A DNA stretch of 64,000 bases, taken from the NCBI RefSeq assembly GCF_049065735.1, contig NZ_JBAKHD010000006.1, forward strand, positions 140,937 through 204,936, written 5' to 3'. The first letter of the stretch is position 1, and each line of letters opens with the position of its first letter. The translations under genes were made by a program, and so were the position numbers. Positions 33,976-43,211 of this stretch are shown piece after piece. The DNA is from Paramesorhizobium sp049065735 (GTDB lineage Bacteria > Pseudomonadota > Alphaproteobacteria > Rhizobiales > Rhizobiaceae). Below the pieces are notes generated by a model. That model was given only the letters and a program-made list of their open reading frames with translations. It made no database searches and was not told the origin of the DNA.

Positions 33976-35601
33976 ATGAACTTAACATTCAAGCACTCGG
34001 CTGAGATCGTGGCTCTCGGCATAGCGGCCTTCCTGGCATTGCTCGGGGCGGCCTTTGCCCAGGACGATCTTTTCAAGGCCCATATGTGGGTGGCGTTCTT
34101 CACGCTTCTCGCGGGCACCGTCATTCTGATGCGCAGCACCAGCCTTGTTTCCGGCAAGGAACAGGCTGACAGCTCCGCCTATATGGACGATGTGGTCCGC
34201 TACGGCGTGATCGCCACCGTGTTCTGGGGCGTCGTCGGTTTTCTCGTCGGCGTCATCATAGCGCTGCAACTGGCCTTCCCCGACCTCAACCTTGCCCCGT
34301 GGCTCAATTTCGGCCGCATAAGGCCGTTGCACACGTCGGCGGTTATCTTCGCATTCGGCGGCAACGCGCTGATCGCAACCTCCTTCTATGTCGTGCAGCG
34401 CACGTCGCGAGCGCGGCTTTTTGGCGGCAATCTCGCCTGGTTCGTCTTCTGGGGCTACCAGTTCTTTATCATCATGGCGGCGACGGGCTATTTGCTCGGG
34501 ATCACACAAAGCCGCGAATATGCGGAGCCCGAATGGTATGTGGACCTTTGGCTGACCATCGTCTGGGTCGCCTATCTGATCGTGTTCCTCGGCACGGTCA
34601 TCAAGCGCAAGGAACCGCATATCTACGTCGCGAACTGGTTCTACCTCTCCTTCATCGTGACGATTGCGATGCTGCATATCATCAACAATCTCGCGATCCC
34701 GGTGTCCTTCCTCGGCTCGAAGAGCTATTCGGCCTTCTCCGGCGTGCAGGATGCGGTGACGCAGTGGTGGTACGGCCATAACGCGGTGGCGTTCTTCCTC
34801 ACCATCCCCTTCCTGGCGATGATGTATTACTTCGTGCCGAAGCAGGCCAATCGGCCGATCTACAGCTATCGCCTGTCGATCGTGCATTTCTGGTCGATCA
34901 TCTTCCTCTATATCTGGGCCGGCCCGCATCACCTTCACTACACCGCCCTGCCGGACTGGGCGCAGACCCTCGGCATGGTGTTCTCGATCATGCTGTGGAT
35001 GCCCTCCTGGGGCGGTATGATCAACGGCCTGATGACGCTCTCCGGCGCGTGGGACAAGATCCGCACCGACCCGATCATCCGCATGATGGTCATCGCCATC
35101 GCCTTCTACGGCATGGCGACGTTCGAAGGGCCGATGATGTCGATCAAGGCCGTCAACTCGCTGTCGCACTATACGGACTGGACCATCGGCCACGTCCATG
35201 CTGGCGCGCTCGGCTGGAACGGCATGATCACCTTCGCGGCGGTCTATTACCTGACGCCAAGGCTGTGGAACCGGGAACGGCTCTATTCCATGCGGATGAT
35301 CAACTGGCACTTCTGGCTCGCCACGCTCGGTATCGTTCTCTACGCCGCCGCGATGTGGGTCGCCGGCATCCAGCAGGGCCTGATGTGGCGCGAATATGAT
35401 GAGCAGGGCTTCCTGGTCTACTCCTTCGCCGAAACCGTCATCGCGATGTTCCCCTACTACGTCATCCGCGCGCTCGGCGGGACGCTGTACCTCACCGGCG
35501 GACTGCTGATGGCCTACAACGTCTACATGACCGTCAAGGGCAGGATCCGCGACGAAGCCGCCCTCACCCGCGCCACGCCGGTCCCTCAGCCAGCCGAATA
35601 A
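33976..35601 (+). CDS. ccoN: Cytochrome cbb3 oxidase subunit I
   Basis: Catalytic heme-copper subunit (CcoN/FixN) of the high-affinity terminal oxidase, 541 residues and about twelve transmembrane helices. Metal-ligand histidines are visible in RPLHTSAVIFAFGG, WWYGHNAVAFFLT, WAGPHHLHYTALP and WTIGHVHAGALGWNGM. The start at 33976 (MNLTFKHSAE) is preferred to the TTG 15 bp upstream because GGGGGA lies at suitable spacing before it. First gene of ccoNOQP under an FNR/FixK box. Confidence 0.97.
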   Translation: MNLTFKHSAEIVALGIAAFLALLGAAFAQDDLFKAHMWVAFFTLLAGTVILMRSTSLVSGKEQADSSAYMDDVVRYGVIATVFWGVVGFLVGVIIALQLAFPDLNLAPWLNFGRIRPLHTSAVIFAFGGNALIATSFYVVQRTSRARLFGGNLAWFVFWGYQFFIIMAATGYLLGITQSREYAEPEWYVDLWLTIVWVAYLIVFLGTVIKRKEPHIYVANWFYLSFIVTIAMLHIINNLAIPVSFLGSKSYSAFSGVQDAVTQWWYGHNAVAFFLTIPFLAMMYYFVPKQANRPIYSYRLSIVHFWSIIFLYIWAGPHHLHYTALPDWAQTLGMVFSIMLWMPSWGGMINGLMTLSGAWDKIRTDPIIRMMVIAIAFYGMATFEGPMMSIKAVNSLSHYTDWTIGHVHAGALGWNGMITFAAVYYLTPRLWNRERLYSMRMINWHFWLATLGIVLYAAAMWVAGIQQGLMWREYDEQGFLVYSFAETVIAMFPYYVIRALGGTLYLTGGLLMAYNVYMTVKGRIRDEAALTRATPVPQPAE

Positions 35602-35611
35602 GAGGTTACCC

Positions 35612-36343
35612 ATGTCTATTCTCAACAAGCACTCCTTGCTGGAAAAGAATGCGACGCTCCTGCTGCTGAGTTCGCTGGTCGTGGTGACCATCGGCGGCAT
35701 CGTGGAAATCGCCCCGCTGTTCTGGCTTGAGAACACAATCGAGAAGGTCGAGGGAATGCGGCCCTATTCGCCGCTGGAACTCGCCGGGCGCAACATCTAC
35801 ATCCGTGAAGGGTGCTACACCTGCCACAGCCAGATGATCCGGCCCTTCCGCGACGAGGTCGAGCGCTACGGGCATTACAGCCTGGCCGCGGAATCCATGT
35901 ACGACCACCCATTCCAGTGGGGCTCGAAGCGCACGGGGCCCGACCTCGCGCGCGTCGGCGGGCGCTATTCCAACGAGTGGCACGTCCAGCACCTGACCGA
36001 GCCGCGCTCCGTCGTGCCGGAATCGGTCATGCCGAGGTACGCCTTCCTCAAGGACAAGCCGCTCCACATCAAGAATATCCAGGCCGAGCTGGTTGCCAAT
36101 GTCAGGGTCGGCGTGCCCTACAACGACGACATGCTCGCCAATGCCGAGGCGGACCTGAAAGCGCAGGCGGACCCGGATGCCGATACGTCAGGCGTGCAGG
36201 CCCGCTATCCCAAGGCGGTTGTCGGCGATTTCGACGGCAATCCGAAGGCGGTGACCGAGATGGATGCGCTCGTCGCCTATCTCCAGATGCTCGGCACGCT
36301 GGTCGATTTCTCGACCTATGACGATGCCGCGGGCTATCGCTGA
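35612..36343 (+). CDS. ccoO: Cytochrome cbb3 oxidase subunit II (monoheme c)
   Basis: Membrane-anchored cytochrome c subunit, 243 residues. N-terminal helix (LLLLSSLVVVTIGGIVEI), heme-binding CYTCH, and Met ligand region ESVMPRYAF. It passes electrons from CcoP to CcoN. GAGG precedes the ATG, 10 nt after ccoN. Confidence 0.97.
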   Translation: MSILNKHSLLEKNATLLLLSSLVVVTIGGIVEIAPLFWLENTIEKVEGMRPYSPLELAGRNIYIREGCYTCHSQMIRPFRDEVERYGHYSLAAESMYDHPFQWGSKRTGPDLARVGGRYSNEWHVQHLTEPRSVVPESVMPRYAFLKDKPLHIKNIQAELVANVRVGVPYNDDMLANAEADLKAQADPDADTSGVQARYPKAVVGDFDGNPKAVTEMDALVAYLQMLGTLVDFSTYDDAAGYR

Positions 36344-36355
36344 GGGAGCGCCACC

Positions 36356-36508
36356 ATGGATACCTACACCACGCTTCGCCACTTCGCCGATAGCTGGGGC
36401 CTCCTCGCCATGCTCCTGTTCTTCATCGGCTCCATTCTGTTCATCTTTCGTCCGGGCGCCAAGTCGCTGGCGGATGACGCCGCCCAGATTCCTCTGAAGG
36501 AGGATTGA
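36356..36508 (+). CDS. ccoQ: Cytochrome cbb3 oxidase subunit CcoQ
   Basis: Small single-helix subunit of 50 residues (MDTYTTLRHFADSWGLLAML start; KED end) that stabilises the oxidase complex. It fits exactly between ccoO and ccoP, with GAGGGAG as ribosome binding site; the conserved FRPG after the helix is typical. Confidence 0.93.
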   Translation: MDTYTTLRHFADSWGLLAMLLFFIGSILFIFRPGAKSLADDAAQIPLKED

Positions 36509-36512
36509 TCCC

Positions 36513-37418
36513 ATGACCGAAAAACATATCGATGAACAAACCGGCACCGAGACGACCGGCCATGTCTGGGACGGCATTCGGGAACTGAACAATCCCCTGC
36601 CCCGCTGGTGGCTATGGACGTTCTACGCCACCATCGTCTGGGCCATCGGCTATATGATCCTCTACCCGGCCTGGCCGTTGCTGACCGAGAACACCAAGGG
36701 TTATCTCGGCTATTCCAGCCGCGCGGAGCTGCGCGGCGCGATGAACGCGGCGGATGATGCCCGTGCGGGCCTCGTCGAGGCGATCAAAAAAGAGGATGTG
36801 GCGCAGATCCTCACCAATCCCGAGCTCAAGCAGTTCGCCATCTCCGCGGGCGCGGCGGCGTTCAAGGTCAATTGCGTCCAGTGCCATGGTTCCGGTGCGC
36901 AAGGCGGCGCGGGCTATCCCAACCTCAACGATGACGATTGGCTGTGGGGCGGCGACATCCAGTCGATCTACACCACCATCAACCATGGCGTCCGCTACAT
37001 GGCCGACACCGATACGAGGCAGTCGGAAATGCCGAGCTTCGACGGCGTGCTGACACCGGAGCAGATGGGCGAGGTGGCGGCCTATGTCGTGAGCCTCTCC
37101 AGCACGCCGAAATCGCCGGAGAAGGTGGAAGCCGGGAAGGTCCTGTTCAGCGAAAACTGCGCCTCGTGCCATGGCAGCGACGCCAAGGCGGCCAAGGGCT
37201 TCGATGCCGCGACGGGCAAAGACATGGGCGCTCCCAACCTAGCCGACGCCATCTGGCTCTACGGCTCGGGCGAGACAGCCATCGTGCAACAGATGGTGCA
37301 TCCGAAAAACGGCGTGATGCCCGCCTGGGGCGCACGCCTTGGCGAAACCACCGTCAAGGAACTGGCCGTCTACATCTATTCGCTCGGCGGCGGCCAGACG
37401 GTGGCGGCCGGGCAGTAA
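36513..37418 (+). CDS. ccoP: Cytochrome cbb3 oxidase subunit III (diheme c)
   Basis: Diheme cytochrome c subunit, 301 residues. The N-terminal DGIRELNNPLPRWW signature precedes a membrane helix; two heme motifs follow (CVQCH and CASCH), each with a downstream Met ligand region (SEMPSFDG; GVMPAWGA). AAGGAGG lies upstream of the start. Completes ccoNOQP; a GC-rich hairpin separates it from ccoG. Confidence 0.97.
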   Translation: MTEKHIDEQTGTETTGHVWDGIRELNNPLPRWWLWTFYATIVWAIGYMILYPAWPLLTENTKGYLGYSSRAELRGAMNAADDARAGLVEAIKKEDVAQILTNPELKQFAISAGAAAFKVNCVQCHGSGAQGGAGYPNLNDDDWLWGGDIQSIYTTINHGVRYMADTDTRQSEMPSFDGVLTPEQMGEVAAYVVSLSSTPKSPEKVEAGKVLFSENCASCHGSDAKAAKGFDAATGKDMGAPNLADAIWLYGSGETAIVQQMVHPKNGVMPAWGARLGETTVKELAVYIYSLGGGQTVAAGQ

Positions 37419-37434
37419 CCTTCAGAAACCAAGC

Positions 37435-37458
37435 CCGCCGGCGGCTCTTCGCCGGCGG
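37435..37458 (+). other. Hairpin between ccoP and ccoG
   Basis: Perfect 9-bp stem CCGCCGGCG/CGCCGGCGG with a 6-nt loop in the 56-bp gap. No T run follows, so it more likely protects the ccoNOQP message or attenuates the assembly genes than ends transcription outright (inference). Confidence 0.6.
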
Positions 37459-37474
37459 ACGAGCTGATCGAAGA

Positions 37475-39046
37475 ATGGAACGTCCCGTGACGGTCAATGT
37501 GCGAGAAGTGCTGAAAAGCAATAGCAAGCCTGTCGAGCCCGCCGGAAGCGGCCAGTCGCTCTATGCCGCGCGGAAGAAAATCTACCCGAAACGGGCATCG
37601 GGCACGTTCCGGCAGATCAAATGGCTGGTGATGGCCGTCACGCTCGCCATCTATTATCTGGCGCCGTGGATAAGGTGGGACCGGGGGCCTTATGCTCCCG
37701 ATCAGGCCATTCTGGTCGATCTCGCCAACCGGCGCTTCTACTTCTTCTTCATCGAGATATGGCCGCAGGAATTCGTGCTGATCGCGGGCCTCCTCGTCAT
37801 GGCAGGCGCGGGGCTGTTCCTCATCACCTCCGTCGCCGGGCGCGCATGGTGCGGCTATGCCTGCCCGCAGACGGTGTGGGTGGACTTGTTTCTCGTGGTC
37901 GAACGCGCTGTCGAGGGTGACCGCAACGCGCGGATGAAGCTCGACCAAGCGCCATGGACAGCAGGCAAAATCGGCAAGAAGCTCGTCAAGCACCTGATCT
38001 GGATCGTCATCGGCGTCGCCACTGGCGGCGCATGGATATTCTATTTCGCCGATGCGCCGACGCTTGCTCGCGATTTCGTCCTCGGTCAAGCCGCTCCCAT
38101 CGCCTATTTCACCGTCGCGACCCTCACCTCCACCACTTATCTCCTCGGCGGATTCATGCGCGAGCAGGTGTGCACCTATATGTGCCCGTGGCCGCGCATT
38201 CAGGCGGCGATGCTGGATGAAGATTCGCTCACCGTCACCTATAATGCCTGGCGCGGCGAGCCGCGTTCCAGAGGCACCAAGAAGAGCGCCGCGGCGGGCA
38301 TGGTCGCGGGCGACTGCATCGATTGCGACGCCTGCGTCGTCGTCTGCCCGCAAGGCATCGACATCCGCAACGGCCAGCAGATGGAATGCATCACCTGCGC
38401 GCTGTGCATCGACGCCTGCAACAATGTCATGGACAAGCTCGGCCGGGATCGCGGCCTCATCTCCTATGCGACCCTCGCCGATTACCAGCACAATATGGAC
38501 ATCGCCACCCTGGGCGGAACGAAGCCGATCAATCCGGCGCTCGTCCGCACCCCCGAGAGCAAGCTGAAGGCGGAGGTGAAGCATGTCCGCGCGAGCCATA
38601 TCTTCCGCCCTCGCACCCTCTTCTATTTCGCCATATGGGCGCTCGTCGGCATCGGCATCCTCACCACGCTGGTGGGACGGACGCGGCTGGAACTCAACGT
38701 TCTCCACGACCGCAATCCGCAATTTGTGACGTTGTCCGACGGCTCGATCCGCAATGGCTATACGGTCAAGATCCTGAACATGGTGCCGAAGCCGCGCACC
38801 TTCACCATATCGATATCAGGGCTGCCGGGGGCAAGCATATCCGCGCCCGACGCCTCGAAGGCGCCGGACGGGACGTTCGATGTCGAAGCCGCGCCCGACC
38901 GCGTCCACACCTTCAGGGTTTTCGTCGCGGCGCCGGCCGGCTCCCTCGGGCAAGAAATGACCCCGTTCGAATTTTATGTCGCCGAAAAGGACGGCACCGA
39001 GAGCGCCGCCTACAAGGCCATTTTCAACGCACCGGAGAAAAAATGA
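37475..39046 (+). CDS. ccoG: Cytochrome oxidase accessory protein CcoG (FixG)
   Basis: Membrane-bound iron-sulfur protein that reduces copper for cbb3 oxidase assembly. 523 residues: membrane helices, CGYACPQTVWVDLF, CTYMCPWPR and ferredoxin-type clusters CIDCDACVVVCP and CITCALCIDACNN, then a periplasmic Ig-like C-terminal domain. The ATG at 37475 is chosen; a GTG at 37487 is an alternative. The much longer open frame upstream shadows ccoP. Confidence 0.94.
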   Translation: MERPVTVNVREVLKSNSKPVEPAGSGQSLYAARKKIYPKRASGTFRQIKWLVMAVTLAIYYLAPWIRWDRGPYAPDQAILVDLANRRFYFFFIEIWPQEFVLIAGLLVMAGAGLFLITSVAGRAWCGYACPQTVWVDLFLVVERAVEGDRNARMKLDQAPWTAGKIGKKLVKHLIWIVIGVATGGAWIFYFADAPTLARDFVLGQAAPIAYFTVATLTSTTYLLGGFMREQVCTYMCPWPRIQAAMLDEDSLTVTYNAWRGEPRSRGTKKSAAAGMVAGDCIDCDACVVVCPQGIDIRNGQQMECITCALCIDACNNVMDKLGRDRGLISYATLADYQHNMDIATLGGTKPINPALVRTPESKLKAEVKHVRASHIFRPRTLFYFAIWALVGIGILTTLVGRTRLELNVLHDRNPQFVTLSDGSIRNGYTVKILNMVPKPRTFTISISGLPGASISAPDASKAPDGTFDVEAAPDRVHTFRVFVAAPAGSLGQEMTPFEFYVAEKDGTESAAYKAIFNAPEKK

Positions 39047-39534
39047 TGCCGCGTTCCGCCCCTCGTGAATTTACCGGCCGCCATATGCTGATCGCCATGC
39101 TCTCGTTCTTCGGCGTCGTCATAGCCGTCAATGTGACCATGGCCGTCTACGCCAATACGAGCTGGACCGGCCTTATCGTTCAGAACACCTATGTCGCGAG
39201 CCAGCAGTTCAACGAAAAAGCGGCGATTGGCCGAGCCCAGTCCGCCCTCGGCTGGCAGGGTAGCCTCACCTATAGCGGTGGCAAGCTCTCCTATCGCCTC
39301 GCTGATGCCGAAGGTGCGCCGGTGAAGCCCGCGGGCGTCACGGTAACGCTGAAGCGGCCCGCCTATGAGAGCGAGGATATGACGGTGAAGCTCCAGCCAG
39401 AGGGCGACGCTTTCTCCGCTGAGACCCTCGTGCGCGACGGGATCTGGATCATCGATGTCGAGGCCGAGATTCCCGGCCATGCGCCTTACCGCGATGTGTC
39501 GCGTCATCACGTCACCAATGGAGAGCTGCAATGA
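39043..39534 (+). CDS. ccoH: FixH family protein CcoH
   Basis: Small membrane-anchored assembly factor for cbb3 oxidase, 163 residues, with an N-terminal helix (MLIAMLSFFGVVIAVNVTMA) preceded by the GRHML motif of the family and a periplasmic domain. Its ATG overlaps the ccoG stop and its stop overlaps ccoI, both as ATGA. Confidence 0.93.
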   Translation: MMPRSAPREFTGRHMLIAMLSFFGVVIAVNVTMAVYANTSWTGLIVQNTYVASQQFNEKAAIGRAQSALGWQGSLTYSGGKLSYRLADAEGAPVKPAGVTVTLKRPAYESEDMTVKLQPEGDAFSAETLVRDGIWIIDVEAEIPGHAPYRDVSRHHVTNGELQ

Positions 39535-41822
39535 GCTGCTGTGCTCCCGGCCTCGAGCCCGATGCCGTCCTCGGCGAAGGCCCCTCACGCGAAGAGCTGC
39601 TGCTCGCCAGCCGGGCGCTTGGAAACGGCTTGCGCCAGATCGACCTTTCGGTGCCCGACGTCCATTGCGGCGCCTGCATCCAGACGATCGAACGGGCGAT
39701 GAACAAGCTCGACGGGATCGAAAGCGCGCGCGTCAACTTGTCGACCAAGCGGCTCATGGTGCGCTGGCGCGAGGACAAGGCGCCGCCGCCGGTGACCGAA
39801 ACGCTCAGCAAACTCGGCTATGCCTCCCACCTCTTCGAGAATGATGCGGGGGAGGACAAAGCGTTCTGGGAGCTCATCCGGGCCCTTGCGGTGGCAGGCT
39901 TCGCCGCCAGCAATGTCATGCTGATGTCCGTGGCGGTCTGGTCGGGGGCGGATGAGGCGACTCGCGACATGTTCCATTGGATATCGGGCATGATCGCGGC
40001 CCCCACGCTCGTCTATTCCGGGCGCATCTTCTTCCGCTCGGCCTGGGCCGCGCTCAAGGGCGGTCACATGAACATGGATGTGCCGATCTCGCTCGCCGTG
40101 ACGCTCGCCTTCGTGATGAGTCTCTACGAGACCATCCATCACGGCCAGCACGCCTATTTCGACGCCTCGGTTTCGCTGCTCTTCTTCCTGCTCATCGGGC
40201 GCACGCTTGACCATATGATGCGCGAGCGGGCGCGCTCGGCGGTCAAGGGCCTGTCGCGGCTGGTGCCGCGCGGCGCGCTCATCATCGCCGAAAATGGCGA
40301 GCGGGAATATAGGCCCGTCTCCGAGATCAAGCCCGGCACGCGCCTCATCCTCGCCGCCGGTGAGCGGGCTCCAGTTGATGCCCGCGTCGAGGAAGGCGCG
40401 TCCGAGCTCGACTGCTCCATCGTCTCGGGCGAAAGCGCGCCGCAGGCGGTCCACCAAGGCTCGGTGATCCGCGCCGGGATGCTCAACCTGACCGCGCCGC
40501 TGACGCTTTCCGCCATCGCGACGGCGAACGAATCCTTCCTCGCCGACATGGTGCGGCTGATGGAAGCCGCCGAGGGCGGGCGGGCGCGCTATCGCCGCTT
40601 GGCAGACCGGGCCTCACAATTCTATTCCCCCGCCGTTCACATGATCGCGCTCCTCTCGGCGCTGGGCTGGATCGTGGCGACGGGCGATTGGTACCGCGCC
40701 ATTTTCATCGCCATCGCCGTCCTCATCATCACCTGTCCGTGCGCGCTGGGCCTCGCCGTGCCGATGGTTCAGGTGATGGCCGCACGCCGGCTCTTCGAGA
40801 ACGGCATCATGGTCAAGGATGGCTCCGGGCTGGAGCGGCTGGCAGATGCCGACACGGTCGTTTTCGACAAGACGGGAACGCTGACCCTGGGCCAGCCGCA
40901 ATTGAGCAATGCGGGCGATGTGGACCCCGAAATGCTGGCGCAGGCGGCCCTCATCGCCTCCTATTCCAGCCACCCGCTGGCAAAGGCGCTGGCGCAGGCG
41001 GGCAAGAGTGTGCGCGCCGAAGGCATACGGTTCGACCATTTCGAGGAAGTGCCAGGCTGCGGCATGGAAGCTGTTTCAGGGGCCAAGACCTGGCGTCTCG
41101 GGCGGCGCCAATGGGCGGTGGAAGGGAATGCCGCCGCCAATGCGTCGCATAACGGACTCGAAACCGTTCTTTCCCTTAACGGAAGTCTCATGGCTGCCTT
41201 CCGCTTTGACGACCGGCCACGCAAGGACGCTGCCGAAACCGTGGCCGAACTGGAGGCCCGCGGCGTCGAGATGGAAATCATCTCCGGTGACCGCTATGAC
41301 GCCGCCGCCGATCTTGCCGCCCGGCTCGGTGTTCCCGCCTTCACCGCGGGCGCGCTGCCGGGCGAGAAGGTGGCGCGTATTGAAGCCCTGGCGCAGCAAG
41401 GCCGCAAGGTGCTGATGGTGGGCGACGGGCTCAACGACGCTCCCGCCCTCGCCGCCGCCTATGTGTCGATGGCGCCGGCAACCGCTGCGGATATCGGGCG
41501 CAACGCCGCTGATTTCGTCTTCCTGCGCGAGAGCCTCGGCGCGGTGCCGCTCGCCATGGAGGTCTCGCGGCAGGCGAAGAAACTCATCCGGCAGAATTTC
41601 GCCCTTGCCATCGGCTATAATTTCCTCGCCGTGCCCATTGCCGTCATGGGTTATGTGACACCGCTCGTCGCCGCGCTCGCCATGTCGCTCTCGTCGATCA
41701 TCGTCGTCGCCAACGCCATGCGGCTCAGGGCAAAGACGGACGGCGCACGAACAAATGCGGGGATGCTTGGGGACCTCACCCAGGCGTTTCCGGCGCCCAT
41801 GCCTCAGAAGGCTTCCAAATGA
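39531..41822 (+). CDS. ccoI: Copper-exporting P-type ATPase CcoI (FixI)
   Basis: P1B-type ATPase that delivers copper for the CcoN active site. 763 residues: Cys-rich start (MSCCAPG), heavy-metal-binding domain (DVHCGACIQTIERAM), translocation motif TCPCALGLAVP, phosphorylation loop DKTGTLT, SHPLAKAL nucleotide site and GDGLNDAPAL. It overlaps ccoH and ccoS. The FixI subtype is set by operon position. Confidence 0.96.
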   Translation: MSCCAPGLEPDAVLGEGPSREELLLASRALGNGLRQIDLSVPDVHCGACIQTIERAMNKLDGIESARVNLSTKRLMVRWREDKAPPPVTETLSKLGYASHLFENDAGEDKAFWELIRALAVAGFAASNVMLMSVAVWSGADEATRDMFHWISGMIAAPTLVYSGRIFFRSAWAALKGGHMNMDVPISLAVTLAFVMSLYETIHHGQHAYFDASVSLLFFLLIGRTLDHMMRERARSAVKGLSRLVPRGALIIAENGEREYRPVSEIKPGTRLILAAGERAPVDARVEEGASELDCSIVSGESAPQAVHQGSVIRAGMLNLTAPLTLSAIATANESFLADMVRLMEAAEGGRARYRRLADRASQFYSPAVHMIALLSALGWIVATGDWYRAIFIAIAVLIITCPCALGLAVPMVQVMAARRLFENGIMVKDGSGLERLADADTVVFDKTGTLTLGQPQLSNAGDVDPEMLAQAALIASYSSHPLAKALAQAGKSVRAEGIRFDHFEEVPGCGMEAVSGAKTWRLGRRQWAVEGNAAANASHNGLETVLSLNGSLMAAFRFDDRPRKDAAETVAELEARGVEMEIISGDRYDAAADLAARLGVPAFTAGALPGEKVARIEALAQQGRKVLMVGDGLNDAPALAAAYVSMAPATAADIGRNAADFVFLRESLGAVPLAMEVSRQAKKLIRQNFALAIGYNFLAVPIAVMGYVTPLVAALAMSLSSIIVVANAMRLRAKTDGARTNAGMLGDLTQAFPAPMPQKASK

Positions 41823-42040
41823 CCAGTCTCGCCGTTCTCATCCCCATCGCGCTCTTTCTCGGCGGCCTCGGCCTTCTCGCATTCCTGTGGTCGCTCAAGA
41901 CCAACCAGTATGACGATCTCGACGGCGCCGCCGAGCGCATTTTGTTCGACGATGCTTCCGAGGAGGCTCACGCGGCGATTTCGCGTCAGTCCGCAAGCCG
42001 AACCGCGCCTCAAGCCGTCCCTGAGGTCTCCGGGAGATAA
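41819..42040 (+). CDS. ccoS: cbb3 oxidase maturation protein CcoS (FixS)
   Basis: Single-helix protein of 73 residues needed for cofactor insertion in cbb3 oxidase. The helix (VLIPIALFLGGLGLLAFLWS) is followed by the conserved KTNQYDDLDGAAERILFDD motif. The last 31 bp overlap the 3' end of the convergent neuC gene, an uncommon arrangement. Confidence 0.93.
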   Translation: MTSLAVLIPIALFLGGLGLLAFLWSLKTNQYDDLDGAAERILFDDASEEAHAAISRQSASRTAPQAVPEVSGR

Positions 42041-43209
42041 AATGGCTTTGTCATCAACGCCATGTCCAGGCGAACGTGCTCCAGGACACGGCGGATAATG
42101 GCCGATGCGTTTCCGCTGTAGTAGACATTTTTCACCAGGCGAGCCTCTTCGCGAAACAGCGGAGATGTCGCTTTTACGATTGCCTGATGAATGTCGTCCG
42201 CCTGTGCCGATGTATCCAGGATATTCGCCGAGCGTTCCCGCCCGGCCTGCCGCCGCCCCACATTGACGACCGGCACCCCGAACGACGCCGCCTCGATGAT
42301 TCCCGACGAGGAATTTCCGATCAGCAATTCGCTATGGCTCATCGCGCTGAAATAGCCCTGACGGCCCAGATTATCGCGAATTTGGATCCAGGGTTTATGT
42401 CTGGCATGAGCCTCCAGCCGGGCGTTGATGGCTTGGCCGGCTTCGTCGGCGTTCGCTTTGCTGAAGATTGTCGTCACTTTGAAACGGTCCAGCGCCTCGA
42501 TGAGCGCTTCGAATGCCGGAATGGAGGCGTTGACGTCAATGGTTTCCGGATGAAACGTCGCCATGAAATAGGGCTTGTCAGGCAGGTTCAGGCGCGCGAG
42601 CAATTGCGGGCGCTCATCGAGTTCCAAAGTGTCTAGCCCATCGAGTGCGGGCGCACCCGTAACATGCACCCTCCAGGGTTCTTCTCCCATCGCCACGATC
42701 CGGCGCCTGCTGAGTTCCGTCGCGCAAAAATGCAGCTGGCTGAGCTTCGTCATCGAATGCCGGTAGGCATTATCGATCGCGCCTTCGCTTTCCTCCCCGC
42801 CATGAATATGGGCGATGGGGATATGCAATGCGCTTGCCGCCACCGCGACGGCATGCATTTCGTAGCGGTCGCCAAGAACGACCAGAAGATCGGGCCGATT
42901 GCCTTCCAGCGCCTCGGCCGATCCCGCGGTGACCGCGCCCATCGCCTTGGCCACGTCCACCGCCGTCCCATCTCCGGTCGGCATCGGCACGACGCAAGCG
43001 GCGGGAATGCCGGCCGCCTCCTCGAGCCGGGCGACATGACGGGCTCGGTCAACCTCGTCCGCTTCGGCAGGGACATGGCTGCCCGATACGAACAGGCTTG
43101 CCTCGATGTCTAGGCTTTGGCGCAGCGCGGCAATGACAGGCTGATAGATGCCGAAGTCGGCCCGGCTCGTCGTGGCCAGGAAAACCTTCCGTTTATCCCG
43201 AAGCGCCAT
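42010..43209 (-). CDS. neuC: UDP-N-acetylglucosamine 2-epimerase, hydrolysing (NeuC family)
   Basis: Removes UDP from a UDP-HexNAc while inverting C2, giving the free ManNAc-type precursor of a nonulosonic acid. 399 residues: TTSRADFGIYQPV start, LVVLGDRYEMHAVAVAA, HIHGGEESEGAIDNAYRHSM, TFHPETIDV and GNSSSGIIEAASFGVPVVN are all NeuC signatures. ATG 43209 lies 2 nt after the neuB stop; a TTG at 43215 would overlap it. With the dehydratase and aminotransferase nearby, a 2,4-diacetamido substrate (LegG role) is as likely as plain UDP-GlcNAc. Confidence 0.92.
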   Translation of the reverse strand: MALRDKRKVFLATTSRADFGIYQPVIAALRQSLDIEASLFVSGSHVPAEADEVDRARHVARLEEAAGIPAACVVPMPTGDGTAVDVAKAMGAVTAGSAEALEGNRPDLLVVLGDRYEMHAVAVAASALHIPIAHIHGGEESEGAIDNAYRHSMTKLSQLHFCATELSRRRIVAMGEEPWRVHVTGAPALDGLDTLELDERPQLLARLNLPDKPYFMATFHPETIDVNASIPAFEALIEALDRFKVTTIFSKANADEAGQAINARLEAHARHKPWIQIRDNLGRQGYFSAMSHSELLIGNSSSGIIEAASFGVPVVNVGRRQAGRERSANILDTSAQADDIHQAIVKATSPLFREEARLVKNVYYSGNASAIIRRVLEHVRLDMALMTKPFYLPETSGTA

Positions 43210-43211
43210 TG

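Noticed and set aside
33982..35736. Long minus-strand open frame opposite ccoN
   Set aside because: The opposite strand encodes an unmistakable CcoN with its metal-ligand histidines; the antisense translation is charged and featureless.
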